Below are positions 9,945 through 20,099 of a stretch of DNA of 64,000 nucleotides, piece by piece. The notes under the pieces were generated by a model that did not search any database, was not told the origin of the DNA, and saw only the letters and a program-made list of their open reading frames with translations. The DNA comes from Bedellia somnulentella (taxonomy: Eukaryota > Arthropoda > Insecta > Lepidoptera > Bedelliidae): assembly GCA_963576735.1 (NCBI GenBank), contig OY755182.1:3162001-3226000 (forward strand), given 5' to 3'. Position 1 is the first letter of the stretch, and each line of letters opens with the position of its first letter. Made by a program: the position numbers and the translations under genes.

Positions 9945-10345
9945 ATCTTAAATATTGATTTTGTATAGTGCACTGTATGGCGACCATCTTAGATTTTAAT
10001 TTTGCATAGTAAATTGTATTCTACTTGTTGAGACCTTTCATTTGATACCCATGTTGATGAGATTGATATAAAACCTAAGTTATCCGCCATTTTGTAGAGG
10101 CCGCCATCTTGGATTATAATTTTATATAGTACATTGTATTCTACTCGTTGAGCACATTTATTTGATACCCATATTGATGGGATTAATAAAACCTACGTTA
10201 TCCGCCATTTTGTAGCGGCCGCCATCTTAGATTTCATTTTTTTATAGTATAATGTATTCTACTTGTTGAGCCCTTTCATTTGATACCCATATTGATGGGA
10301 TAAATAAAACCTAAATTATCCGCCATTTTGTAGCGGCGGCCATCT
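9945..10345. repeat. Tandem array of about 119-bp units with GCCAT motifs
   Basis: Three full units and a partial one (repeat starts at about 9981, 10099, 10220 and 10338). Each unit carries GCCATCTTRGATT, TTGTATTCTACTYGTTGAG, TTTGATACCCATATTGATGG and CCGCCATTTTGTAG. Units differ by a few substitutions. The array lies 5' of the helicase fragment and may belong to the same element. Confidence 0.88.
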
Positions 10346-10349
10346 TGAA

Positions 10350-10975
10350 TTTATAATGATAATGAATAAATATAATTGTATTGTCACCAAAATCCAAAGT
10401 GTATACAAAATTTCAGATTCATCGGTTGTTAGGAAGAGGGTGAAATTCGAATTACTAAATTTGACCCAAGAATAAATAAAACAAACGGGCTGAGCTAAAT
10501 ATATAATAATAATAATTAAAAAAAAACCGTTTAATAAAAACCGTTTAAAAACATTCTGTGACGTTGTCTCTGTAACTTAATAAATCAAAATAGACGACAA
10601 AATGCCAGTTTCAAATGAAATAAACAGAAATTATACTTATATTATCCACTACAAAAGTTAATTTCGTTTAATCAGACCACTTTTATTTATTATCCAAAGA
10701 AACGGACACGGCGGATACTCGCAACCCCAATAAAGCAGTCAAAAGCGTATCTTATTTCGTGAATGTATTTAATAACAACTATTTTCATGCATTCCGGTGT
10801 ACAAATATCATAAAATTTCACCTTTTATTTGCTGTAAAACTGGTCATATTCATATCGTTTGGAGGACGATTCTACTATTTGGAATGGGATGGCGTTTAAG
10901 AACAAGCTCCTATTTTCTGGCTTAAGTCGAATTTTTATGTTTTAGGGGACTCTGAAACATAGAAATTATACTAAA
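10350..10975. other. No feature recognised
   Basis: AT-rich. It contains runs of AATAATAAT near 10505 but no identifiable repeat family or gene. Confidence 0.4.
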
Positions 10976-10978
10976 CAA

Positions 10979-11397
10979 TGTATGTATTTAATATATATTA
11001 ATTATATTTCTAAAACGTATATGTGTATTTTATTTAGGTATTTGTATTGCTTGTATATATAAAAGTATGTAGTTATATAGGTATGTGTTCACATTCGTTA
11101 AATATCTATAATATTTTGTATGATTAATATTTATATTGTTATTTAAATTAAAGAAGTTAGTTTTAAGTAAGCTTAATAGATTATCATGTTTTTATTTTTT
11201 TTGGCCTTGTTTTGTGCATCTACCCAAATAAATAATTAATTTATCGAATTCACCTTCCAAAGGTTGTCTGGAAGAGATCGCTTTTAGCGATAAGACCGCC
11301 AATTGTACCTCACTGTAAACTGTTTGATCATATTATTATTTTTGTAAATTTGTGTTTGATGTGCAATAAAGAGTTATTCTATTCTATTCGATTCTAT
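10979..11397 (+). mobile_element. LINE-T 3' UTR, opposite orientation
   Basis: It parallels 8523-8880 in reverse complement. It ends with the hairpin region GATCGCTTTTAGCGATAAG, TGTGCAATAAAGAG and a (TTCTA)n tail. No coding is left. Confidence 0.85.
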
Positions 11398-11702
11398 TTA
11401 GGTTATGTTTACCATTCAGTTAAGGAAATTTATTTGAATGGTGGTTGTAATACTCCTGACAAATGGTGGGTAATAGCACTAACACTGGTGGTACTCGTAT
11501 AGTAAGGTTTTCAATTTATAAAAAATTACAAATAGTCATTTATTTAAAAAAAACAAATTTATATGCGAAAGGATCCAAGTGGCTTCTATACCACTATAAG
11601 TGGCAAAAATTTATATTTTATATGGAAAACCGAGTTACTACAATGAAATACCTACTGAAATATTACTCAAAGTCATTTTTATATCTTATTTAGTTACATA
11701 CT
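11398..11702. other. No feature recognised
   Basis: The 76-codon ORF at 11463-11693 is lysine/tyrosine-rich, with the composition of random AT-rich DNA. Confidence 0.45.
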
Positions 11703-11933
11703 ACATACATATACTTACGGCTATAAATCCCTAGAAGGGGTAGCAAGAGCTAAGAACTTTGTAATTCCTCAGCTACTTTTGGAAAGTTGAGCGGGGGAAA
11801 TATGGCAAAATAAAGGTTGTTGGTGTCGGGTCTCAAACCGCATCATCCAAAAATCCCTTACAACCTCCAATACCGTTAGTCGCCTCTTACGAACACCAAC
11901 CGGAAGAAATGGGGCAGTGCTCACACACACAGC
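11703..11933 (-). mobile_element. SINE-A
   Basis: Tail side CATACATATACTTACGGC at the left. The head is partly replaced by a CACACACACAG run at the right. Confidence 0.9.
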
Positions 11934-11989
11934 TCAACTTTCATTGGTCCTAAAACGTTACTCCTTAATTCCCTAATTAACAAACACAT

Positions 11990-12172
11990 AATCACGCCCA
12001 TAAATCCCAAAAAGTGGAAGACAGAGCTTTAGACCAGAAACTCACATACATACGGGTCTCCAACCACATCGCCCAAAAATTACTTAAAAAGCCCTTATAC
12101 CCTTAGTCGCCTCTTACGATCACCCACGGGTAGAAATGGGGTAGTGTTATTCTAAGCCGACACTACACGGCA
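11990..12172 (-). mobile_element. SINE-A with internal deletion
   Basis: The tail-proximal part is degraded and the section between CAGAGCTTTAG and GGGTCTCCAACC has been lost or replaced. The head half (ATCACCCACGGGTAGAAATG to CCGACACTACACGGC) is well kept and belongs to the subfamily with ACCCGTGGGTGATCG. Confidence 0.85.
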
Positions 12173-12174
12173 AT

Positions 12175-12540
12175 AAGTAATAAAAGTAAAAGTAAAATAA
12201 TAAAAAGTATCGTTAGTGATAAACCACAGATAAAAACCCTATTCCAATTCTAATTAAGTTATGGCATAAGTTTTAATGTAAGTAAATAAAAATCCATTTT
12301 AACGGTCATATACCCAGAAAATGCCAACAATATAATATATTTTTAAAACTAAAAAGCAGAATCAGAGCCATTTTACCTATTTGAAAGTGTACTAAAGTTT
12401 TATGTCGCTATAAAATAGAGGCATCTTCCCTTAAAACTGATAGGGACGTGCTATGATTTTATTACGAGGTCCAGTGTACATTTAATGGGCACTCTTTAAT
12501 ATCCTGAGTTGATAGTAGCTTGTTGTATATAGATACATAC
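12175..12540. other. No feature recognised
   Basis: AT-rich intergenic DNA. Confidence 0.45.
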
Positions 12541-12557
12541 ATACATAATGTACGTAG

Positions 12558-12754
12558 TGTAGTGTCGACATAGAATAGCACTACCCCGTTTCTACCGATG
12601 GGTGTACATAAGAGGAGACTAACGGTATAGACCCATCACCAACAACCTTTACTTTACCATCTTTTCCCCACTCAACTTTCCAAAAGTGGCTGAGGAATTT
12701 CTAATTCCTTAGCTCTGGCTACCCCTCCTAGGGTATGTATGTATGTATGTTTGT
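12558..12754 (+). mobile_element. SINE-A with two internal deletions, 13-bp target duplication
   Basis: It lacks the GGGGCTTTTAAGGG to GGTTGGA section and part of the 3' hairpin (CCTAGGGTATG). ATAATGTACGTAG flanks it exactly (12545-12557 and 12755-12767). The 3' hairpin region is reduced, so the internal losses came after insertion or during reverse transcription. Confidence 0.9.
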
Positions 12755-12871
12755 ATAATGTACGTAGGAATCATATATAACTGACACTATAAATGTTTAC
12801 TTTTTTATTATAACTCTTTACGAATTAAGTTCTCAAATCTTGTAGATGTTTAAAAAAAGAGATATGACTAT

Positions 12872-12937
12872 GATGAGAGGTTTGCCAGGATCGTACAAAG
12901 TGGCGATCGATAGTCTCTGCCTACCTTACCCCATTTC
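12872..12937 (+). mobile_element. LINE-R fragment
   Basis: GAGAGGTTTGCCAGGATCG to TCTCTGCCTACC, the last coding section of LINE-R. It is cut at both ends and joined directly to a SINE-A without its head. Confidence 0.8.
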
Positions 12938-13141
12938 TATCGAAGGGTGATCGTAGGAGGCAACTAAGGGTATAGGAGCTTTCTAAGTGATTTCTGGGCG
13001 GTCTGGTTGGAGACCCGTCACCAACAATTATTTATTATTACCATTTTTTCCCTACTCATCTTCCAAAAGTAGCTGAGTAATTTATTATTCTTAAGCTCTG
13101 ACTACCCCGTTAAGGGATTTACAGCCGTGAGTATGTATGTA
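12938..13141 (+). mobile_element. SINE-A, head-truncated
   Basis: It starts at CCCCATTTCTATCGAAGGG and belongs to the subfamily with CCCCGTTAAGGGATTTA at the 3' hairpin. It ends CCGTGAGTATGTATGT. Confidence 0.9.
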
Positions 13142-13144
13142 CAT

Positions 13145-13478
13145 TATTCACAACTTAGTTGCCAAGATGGATTTTGTAGACAATAAATAAATCAAAAATT
13201 ATTTTTACTACACACAACGTTGGTATATCTACACATGCTCCTACTTTATAACCTCTTAAAGCCAATAAGCTAGGATTAATGGCTGCAATACCACTTGAGC
13301 CTGATGGCTTACACCTTACTTAACGTATCACATCTTCGATTAATTGAGCTAAGTCTGCGGGATCAAGTGAATAACAATACATTATTTCTAGTACTTATTT
13401 TACTTAAAGTAGTGTGAGATCGGTTTTAAATAGCACAACTCCATTTCTTTTGAAATGAGAAGCCAATCATCACAGATT
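13145..13478. other. No feature recognised
   Basis: AT-rich. Nothing identifiable. Confidence 0.45.
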
Positions 13479-13990
13479 TTTTAACCGACTTCAAAAAAAG
13501 GAGTGTTCTCAATTCGACCGTATATTTTTTTTTTTTTTTTTTTTTATGTATGTTCGCCGATTACTTTGCCATTTGTGAACCGATTTTGATTATTATTTTT
13601 TTGTTCGAAAGAAGATACTCCCGGATTGGTACCATGGTGAGGATGTCAGGGTCTGATGATGGGATCTTGGAGAAATCGAGGGGAACCCTGAAATTTTATA
13701 GGCAAATGTACCGCGTTTTACATATTTTATGAACAAGTATTGGCATTTGCTTCTGAAAATCATATTGTTATGCTGCTGAGCTGATGATGGAAGGTGTGGG
13801 TCCTTAATAACTAGGAGTTAGGAAACAGTTCTTTCACCATTCTATAAAGATTTATGCTCCTCTTCGTAGCTTTTATGAAGATAATACAGGTTCACTCAAC
13901 ATTTCTTTTGTTATGTTATTGTTACCGAGAAAGTACCATAAGACCAGGATCTGATGATGGCATCCCAGGAAATCGAGGGGACTGTCGAAA
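13479..13990 (+). mobile_element. Lepidopteran-type ACCGACTTC element, fragmented
   Basis: It starts TTTTTTAACCGACTTCAAAA, followed by GAGTGTTCTCAATTCGACCG, a poly-T run at 13525-13546, and a GTCTGATGATGGGATC block at about 13648. The same block recurs near 13950 (ATCTGATGATGGCATCCC), so two overlapping copies or an internal duplication are present. From memory this sequence type is common in moth and butterfly genomes. I cannot state its class. Confidence 0.6.
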
Positions 13991-13992
13991 CT

Positions 13993-14172
13993 CACAATCA
14001 TGTCACAGTGTATTTGTTCAAAACGCCGATAGGCCTGCTCTGTATAACGTGAGAACGTGGGTCCAAGCAAAGCGTGGGTACTCTGAACAACAGGTGACAA
14101 TGTCACGTGATATTCAGAAGTATTACTACCTCTGCTAACCCCTTCGGGGATATTCGGCGTGAACGTTTGAGT
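13993..14172 (+). mobile_element. SINE-B 3' part
   Basis: Body from CATGTCACAGTGTATTTG to the 3' hairpin CCCCTTCGGGG and CGGCGTGAACG. No head and no tail repeat. Confidence 0.88.
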
Positions 14173-14375
14173 CTTTCTTGAGATGTAGAATTGTAGACCA
14201 TCGCCTTTCGAGGGATTTCAAGAACAATGTAAAGTTACATATAGTTGAGCCTATTTAATATCGTATAATAATAGAAATACCGGAAATACGAAGAATAATA
14301 GGTACAGTAACTGTCGCACTGCCTAATACGAGAGGCATCTTTGCCAGGTCTACCCATCTCTAAAACTCGTAAAAT

Positions 14376-14985
14376 AAAATAACTTTTAACAAAAAGAAAA
14401 CCGACTTCATAGCGGGAAAAACAAACGAAAATAAACAATCTAGTACTAAAAAGTACGAAATAAGGTTTTTAATTGAATACGAGTACTATGATTAATACCT
14501 TAGCAATTTCTTTATTCCACACGCGTCAGTTCAACCTACCTAAATATTAAAATTCTCTTAAATTAATTTTTGAGTCGGTGCCAGTCAAACAAAAGTGAAT
14601 TCACCCTACTATCTATCTCTGATTATTACAATCTAAACAATATATATCTATCGCCTAACGTTCTAAATGGTAATACGTACAAAAATAAATTTACCCTACA
14701 ACTACAAGGTATCCTATATTGTACATGTGTATGAAGTGCGAAATAAACACTTATTATTGTCAATCATCCCACAGGCTGGCACCGGCTCACAAATTAATTT
14801 AAGAGAATTTTAATATTTAGGTAGGTTGAACTGACGCGTGTGGAATAAAGAAATTGCTAAGGTATTAATCATAGTACTCGTATTCAATTAAAAACCTTAT
14901 TTCGTACTTTTTAGTACTAGATTGTTTATTTTCGTTTGTTTTTCCCGCTATGAAGTCGGTTTTCTTTTTGTTAAAAGTTATTTTT
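14376..14985. mobile_element. Foldback element with arms of about 210 bp
   Basis: The left arm 14376-14585 and right arm 14776-14985 are near-identical reverse complements. The outer ends read AATAACTTTTAACAAAAAG and the arms include GAAAACCGACTTCATAGCGG. The spacer is about 190 bp with no ORF. The ACCGACTTC motif links it to the 13479 element. It is probably a MITE or foldback derivative of a DNA transposon. Confidence 0.88.
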
Positions 14986-14989
14986 TATA

Positions 14990-16478
14990 CACCAGTTTTT
15001 TCCTCTCACCGTCAACAGAATGCGTATTGGAGTAATTAATTTTAAGTCCTTAATATTCGACTTCGGTTTGAAGGTATAAGACTATGACTTACCTTCTATA
15101 ATTATCTATTTAAAGATCTTTCCATCATTTATAGTTTACATGGGTTCTCGTGTAGTGCTGGTTTAATTTTTTTTTCTTCCTACGGGTGCATTTAAATACA
15201 AGTATTATTGTCAATTGTTGAAGAATAGATAATAGCAGTTATAGTTAATCGTCGCATAAATCCAACAGAAACATCAAAATCTAGCATAAAATGACATTTA
15301 TATCCCTGAATTGATTTACTTCTATCCAAACGCCGAACACCTGAGAAACTAAATTGAATTCCATGAATAAATCTAGTCTTAACATACTTAATATACTCGC
15401 GACGCAAACAGAGTAGAAATATTCTTCTTTTTTTATTTATATCTAAAACGAAAGAGACGTAGCATGTTTCGTTAGAATCGTCTATGATCGTCAGATTTCA
15501 AAATAGGAACATACGTTTTGTTGGAAAACAAGAAAATATGACTATCCCCTCGTAAATAATTTAGGAAGAAAACCTAACACAGAATGTCTGCGTTTAATAT
15601 TATGTTGTGTATAATATACATTGTAATATAAAGAGAAAACGTGCTTGGATGCTGAAATACAAAATTAGGAATGAACGCAAAAACTTAAGCCATTCTTTAT
15701 ACTACAGAAGAAATAGACCATCTATTGCAACTTTCATGATTTTGCTGTCTTCTTTCTATAAGTGATTTGGGCAGTCAAGAAGTTGTAATTGAGAGTATCT
15801 GAGATTCTCGGGCAAATAACTGGCAATAATTATGTCCTTTTTTCACCTGAATAAAATAAAAATAGTTTGAAGAAGTAGCCAGTAGTAACAATGAACTTAA
15901 CTCGTTAGAGTATCTATAAATCCTAGATTACAAACCAATTTTAAGATACATAAATTAGTTAAATATCTGGAGTGTCTCTTGTGTTTATAGCGTTTTTATA
16001 GTATCCAGTTTGTGAGATGAAGAGAGGGCATTGTTTCATCAAATCTTGATTTGCCTTTAAATGTAGTTTAGTCAAGGTTGGTTGGCAAAGGAAGTTGCAG
16101 TAACGAAACTCACAGATTTGAGACATTTTAAGTCAAGGCTTAGTTCATCTGTACAAACTGGCGATAAGCTTACGATCTGTCATGTAGGAACATTGTCCAG
16201 AAAAAAAAATGATTTATGACACATGGTTTATTTTTCAATGACAATGTAACCAATTTTTGTACGTGACTAAATGAAATGAAACATTTATTTAACGATTATA
16301 CGTGTAAAGATCTTCAGGTAATAACAAGTGCCTTAAATAGGCGTTCGAATATTTATCATTATTAATCTTATAATGAATCATATGAACTAAAGAAATAAAA
16401 TAATTTCAAAAAAAACCTACACACTACTAATGACACATACCTAAATTTTATTGACGAAATTTGTGACATGGCTTTATT
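14990..16478. other. No feature recognised
   Basis: About 1.5 kb of AT-rich DNA without a convincing ORF. The 71-codon ORF at 15192-15407 (minus) has no motif. Confidence 0.4.
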
Positions 16479-16480
16479 TA

Positions 16481-16620
16481 TTTATTTATCTGAGCACTTT
16501 ATTGCATACAGAATAGATATAATGTTTTTTACAAAAGTACAGAACATTGAAATTGAGTACACAAAGGCGGACTTATCGCTATAACGCGATTTCTTCCAGT
16601 CAACCTTTAGGGTGAGAAAA
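16481..16620 (-). mobile_element. LINE-C 3' end with (AAAT)n tail
   Basis: The tail is at the left (TTTATTTATTTATTTATC). Next come the CACTTTATTGCATAC block and the 3'-UTR hairpin region GGCGGACTTATCGCTATAAC. 5'-truncated; no coding. Confidence 0.8.
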
Positions 16621-17036
16621 AACAAGTACACAACTCCTAACTAGAAATAAATGATAATCAATATGCAAAACCAAACTTAACTAAACACAACCTGTTTACA
16701 ACCCTAACCTATATATTAATTTCTATTATAAATTTCTTTCTAATCCAAGATTCTACGTGCGTCATTAATTCATAGTTGAAGTGTAAAATGACCTCAGATC
16801 TATTACTATTAAGACTGTAAGCATTATTTATTCGAAGAACGTTGTTATCGTCTGAGCTCACTGGCCGATTAACTTTTCCCATTCTCAGAACTGCTAATGA
16901 AACAACGAGAACTAAGCTGACCTAACGCTAGATGTGTTAGCAAGAATATAATGGCTAGTATGCGTGAGGAAGGTTTGTTCAACAGTTGCAAGCAGAGATT
17001 TTCAATATACATATTATAATAATTTTTAATTTGCTA
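16621..17036. other. No feature recognised
   Basis: AT-rich. It may contain a little more LINE-C 3' UTR, but I cannot delimit it. Confidence 0.4.
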
Positions 17037-17281
17037 TGTAGTGTCGGCTTAGAATAGCACTACCCCATTTCTTCCGGTGGGTAAACGTAAGAGGTGACTA
17101 ACGGTTTTGGGGCTTTTGAGGGATTTTTGGGCGATGCGGTTGGAGACCCATCACCAACAACCTTTATTTTACCATCTTTTCCCCACACAACTTTCAAAAG
17201 TGGCTGAGGAATTTCTGATTCCTTAGCTCTGGCTACCCCTTCTAGGGATTTATAGCCGTGAGTATATGTATGTATGTATAT
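17037..17281 (+). mobile_element. SINE-A, reference full-length copy
   Basis: Complete from the head (GTAGTGTCGGCTTAGAATAG) to the tail. Landmarks in order: CTTCCGGTGGGTAAACG, GGCGATGCGGTTGGAGACCC (a possible degenerate B-box, GGTTGGAGACC), CCATCTTTTCCCCACAC, an 11-bp imperfect stem GCTGAGGAATT/GATTCCTTAGC, then the terminal hairpin (GGCTA, CCC, GGG, TAGCC) and CGTGAGTATATG(TATG)n. The flanking AT-rich sequence shows only an imperfect short duplication. No coding. The RNA polymerase III origin is inferred, not shown. Confidence 0.93.
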
Positions 17282-17688
17282 TACAATAAAAAAGACAAAG
17301 CACTCAATGAAAAATTATTTACTTGTAAAACTTTGTGTTATGTTATATATAAAACTATCCCGGCTTAAATTTTAAATTCTTTAGCAACTCATTAAAGTTA
17401 CAAGTTAAAGTTATATTATGTAGTTGTATAGTAAGGACCTAGTGTATTTCTCATCGATAATCATATGATACCTGCGGAAAAAGTGCTATTTAAAACATCA
17501 AATTAAGCCTCTAGTTGCTGTAGAAAACTCTACCTCAACCCAAAATTTACGCGTTAAAACGCGAAAGGGGTGGCAGAGGTATTAATTTTTTTGAAACATT
17601 ACGTAACATCCCGTGAATAAACTGTTACAGAATAGGTTTAACTAGGCCATGTCGGTTTGCTCAGGATGCTTTTACCGCTGTTAATAAC
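17282..17688. other. Mostly unassigned; trace of SINE-B
   Basis: AAAGGGGTGGCAGAGGTATT at about 17566 resembles the SINE-B 3' region on the minus strand. The rest is AT-rich. Confidence 0.4.
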
Positions 17689-17940
17689 ATACATACATAC
17701 ATACATATACTAACGGCTATAAATCCCTAGAAAGGGGTAGCCAGAGCTAAGGAATTAGAAATTCCTCAGCCACTTTTGGACGTTGCATGGGGAATAGATG
17801 GTAAAATAAAGGTTCTTGGTGATGGGTCTCCAACCGCATCGCCCAAAATCCCTTTATAGCCCCCAATACCGTTAGTCGCCTCTTACGTACACCCACCGGA
17901 AGAAATGGGGTAGCGCTATTCTAAGCCGACACTACACAGC
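17689..17940 (-). mobile_element. SINE-A, full length
   Basis: (CATA)n tail at the left, head CACTACACAGC at the right. A weak GT(T)AATAAC match lies on both sides (about 17679 and 17946). Confidence 0.93.
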
Positions 17941-18610
17941 CAATGTAATAACCTTGATGAATTAACCACACATGTGACTTGAAAATAGGTAGGTAGGTCC
18001 GATTTAAGATTTAAACCCACGCCTTCATGAGAAACAGTGATGTTTTAATTGAGTCATCAAGTTTGTCACATATAAAAAACAACGTTAAATCATAAAATGT
18101 TATTCAATCTACAATAAGAGGTCCATTGCAGCACGTTTTACCCATAAATACAAACGGAACCTAAAAAGGTACTCAAAATAGATTCTCCATTTCACACTCA
18201 TGGCTCAGAGAGAGTTTAGTCTGCAACCAACTGCTCGTCACATTTGAATAATTGTCCGATTTATTATACGCGAGGCGACTAATTAACCAGCAGTTCTTAC
18301 TCGGATCGCGGAGTGTGCGAAATGAGCTAGCTTTAGTATAAAGAAGTATATATTATTAAACTGTTAATCTAAAGAGCTAGGAAACGAGAGAGGTTTGCTC
18401 TGAGATATATAGAGCTAAAGTAGATTTGACTTTTAATGTAGAATTTATGTGTCTTAATTGGCAATTATGCATGTATTTGTTTTATTGAATATTTTAATTT
18501 ATGTCGTAGTAAACACGAAAACCAGAGACACGAAAATGTATTATTTTCACTTTCATGAAGTCTAAAAAACAAAATTTTGATTTACTTCCTGCGAGTGTCG
18601 TTATTTGGGT
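17941..18610. other. No feature recognised
   Basis: AT-rich intergenic DNA. Confidence 0.45.
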
Positions 18611-18612
18611 TT

Positions 18613-18680
18613 TGAATCCTTTTTAACCGACTTCAAAAAAAAGAGTGTTCTCAATTCGACCGTATAGATTTTTTAAATGT
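18613..18680 (+). mobile_element. ACCGACTTC element, 5' fragment
   Basis: The same 5' end as at 13479 (AACCGACTTCAAAAAAAAG, GAGTGTTCTCAATTCGACCG). It stops after about 65 bp. Confidence 0.75.
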
Positions 18681-18837
18681 TTTTTCTACTAAAAATGCAA
18701 AAGTGGTTGAATATTTCTCCTGGGAACACTCACGGTATGAAATGGGGTAGTGCTATTTTTAATCGGAGACGCAATAAATTTTTAACTTTTTACTTAAGCG
18801 CAACATCAATCCCAATTTACACTTTTTAACCGTCGTT

Positions 18838-19010
18838 ACTTCATCCAAGTCCTCCAAAATATATGCAAACATTCCCATCCATCATATCGCTCGTCTCGAG
18901 ACATCTGCACACGTCTGATTAGCGTCGCGCTCCGACTGGCGGGATCTTGTTAGAGATTACATTGTGTGCAGCTTTGACTCATCATGTATGCTTTCTGCTG
19001 CATTGGAGGA
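18838..19010. repeat. 173-bp direct repeat, copy 1
   Basis: It matches 19252-19424. The first 38 bp differ at four positions and the remaining 135 bp are identical as read. It is GC-richer than its surroundings, has no ORF, and contains CGTCTCGAGACATCTG and a TGACTCA motif. I do not recognise the sequence. Confidence 0.9.
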
Positions 19011-19251
19011 AATTCTTCTGGTTTTTGTCAACAATCTTAAAATGTTAAAATAAAAACGTTCGAGTAGTCTAGTAAAAGTCAATTAACGCTTTGACATCAT
19101 TGATTTATTATCGGATGCAACCGTGTCGAAGAGACTACCCCGTCTATGTTAGCCACGAATTTTATTTATGTTATTATAAATTTTAGTGGCATTAAACTTA
19201 AAACAGTTTTACTTTAAACTACATCAAAAATAAAACCTTTTGAAGAGTGTC

Positions 19252-19424
19252 ACTTCATTCAAATCCTCAAAAATATATGCCAACATTCCCATCCATCATA
19301 TCGCTCGTCTCGAGACATCTGCACACGTCTGATTAGCGTCGCGCTCCGACTGGCGGGATCTTGTTAGAGATTACATTGTGTGCAGCTTTGACTCATCATG
19401 TATGCTTTCTGCTGCATTGGAGGA
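19252..19424. repeat. 173-bp direct repeat, copy 2
   Basis: Start-to-start offset from copy 1 is 414 bp. The sequence between the copies is unrelated AT-rich DNA. It ends CTGCTGCATTGGAGGA just before a Helitron 3' end. Confidence 0.9.
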
Positions 19425-19463
19425 CTTTTTTACTTATCTATATGTAATGAAGAATTATGAATA

Positions 19464-19804
19464 CTAGTGGGTAACCCTGGCGCGACTACGTCGCGTCCAA
19501 TAAAATGAGTTTATATTGAAATTTTCCGACCAATCACAGCGCAGCTCTTTTGAATTTCTAGTGAATTTTTCTGATTGGCCGGTTTGACAAAAATCCGACC
19601 AATCACAGCGCATCTCTGATCGACTAAAGTTTGCGCGCGCTTATGACACTCAAGCAAAGTCTATGGGCCAAAATCGAAACTTTGAAATTCTGTAACAATT
19701 AACTTAATCCAGTTACATCAGATGTCTGAATTTTGTGCATACCACGGCCGCGAACTGTACAAAAAGAAAGAGGCTTACAGAAATAATATATAAAGATATA
19801 AAGA
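19464..19804 (-). mobile_element. Short non-autonomous Helitron
   Basis: On the minus strand the 5' end is TCTTTATATCTTTATATA preceded by A. The 3' end has the hairpin GCGAC/GTCGC followed about 15 nt later by CTAG and T. The 5' end resembles that of the 3381 element. It contains a repeated CCGACCAATCACAGCGCA segment (about 19528 and 19596), which has the form of an inverted CCAAT box. 341 bp; no coding. Confidence 0.78.
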
Positions 19805-19863
19805 TGTAAGTGAGAAAGATTTATCAAGACTGTACTGAAATTGATAGTTTTTGCCTAATTTTA

Positions 19864-20096
19864 CATACATTATACTCACGACTATAAATCCCATAAAGGG
19901 GTAGCCAAAGCTTCAGAATACGAAATTCCTCAGCCACTTTTGGAATTTTATAGGGGACAAGCTGGTAGAAATAGAAATAAAGTATCGTTGGTGATGGGTC
20001 ACAACTGCACAAAGAGCCACATACCCTTAGTCGCCTCCTACGACACCCGTGGGTAGAAAGGGGTGGTGCTGACCTTCTAAACCGGAACTACACGGC
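19864..20096 (-). mobile_element. SINE-A, old copy
   Basis: Tail CATACATTATACTCACG at the left. It belongs to the subfamily with GTCGCCTCCTACGACACCCG near the head. Several indels. Confidence 0.85.
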
Positions 20097-20099
20097 AAT

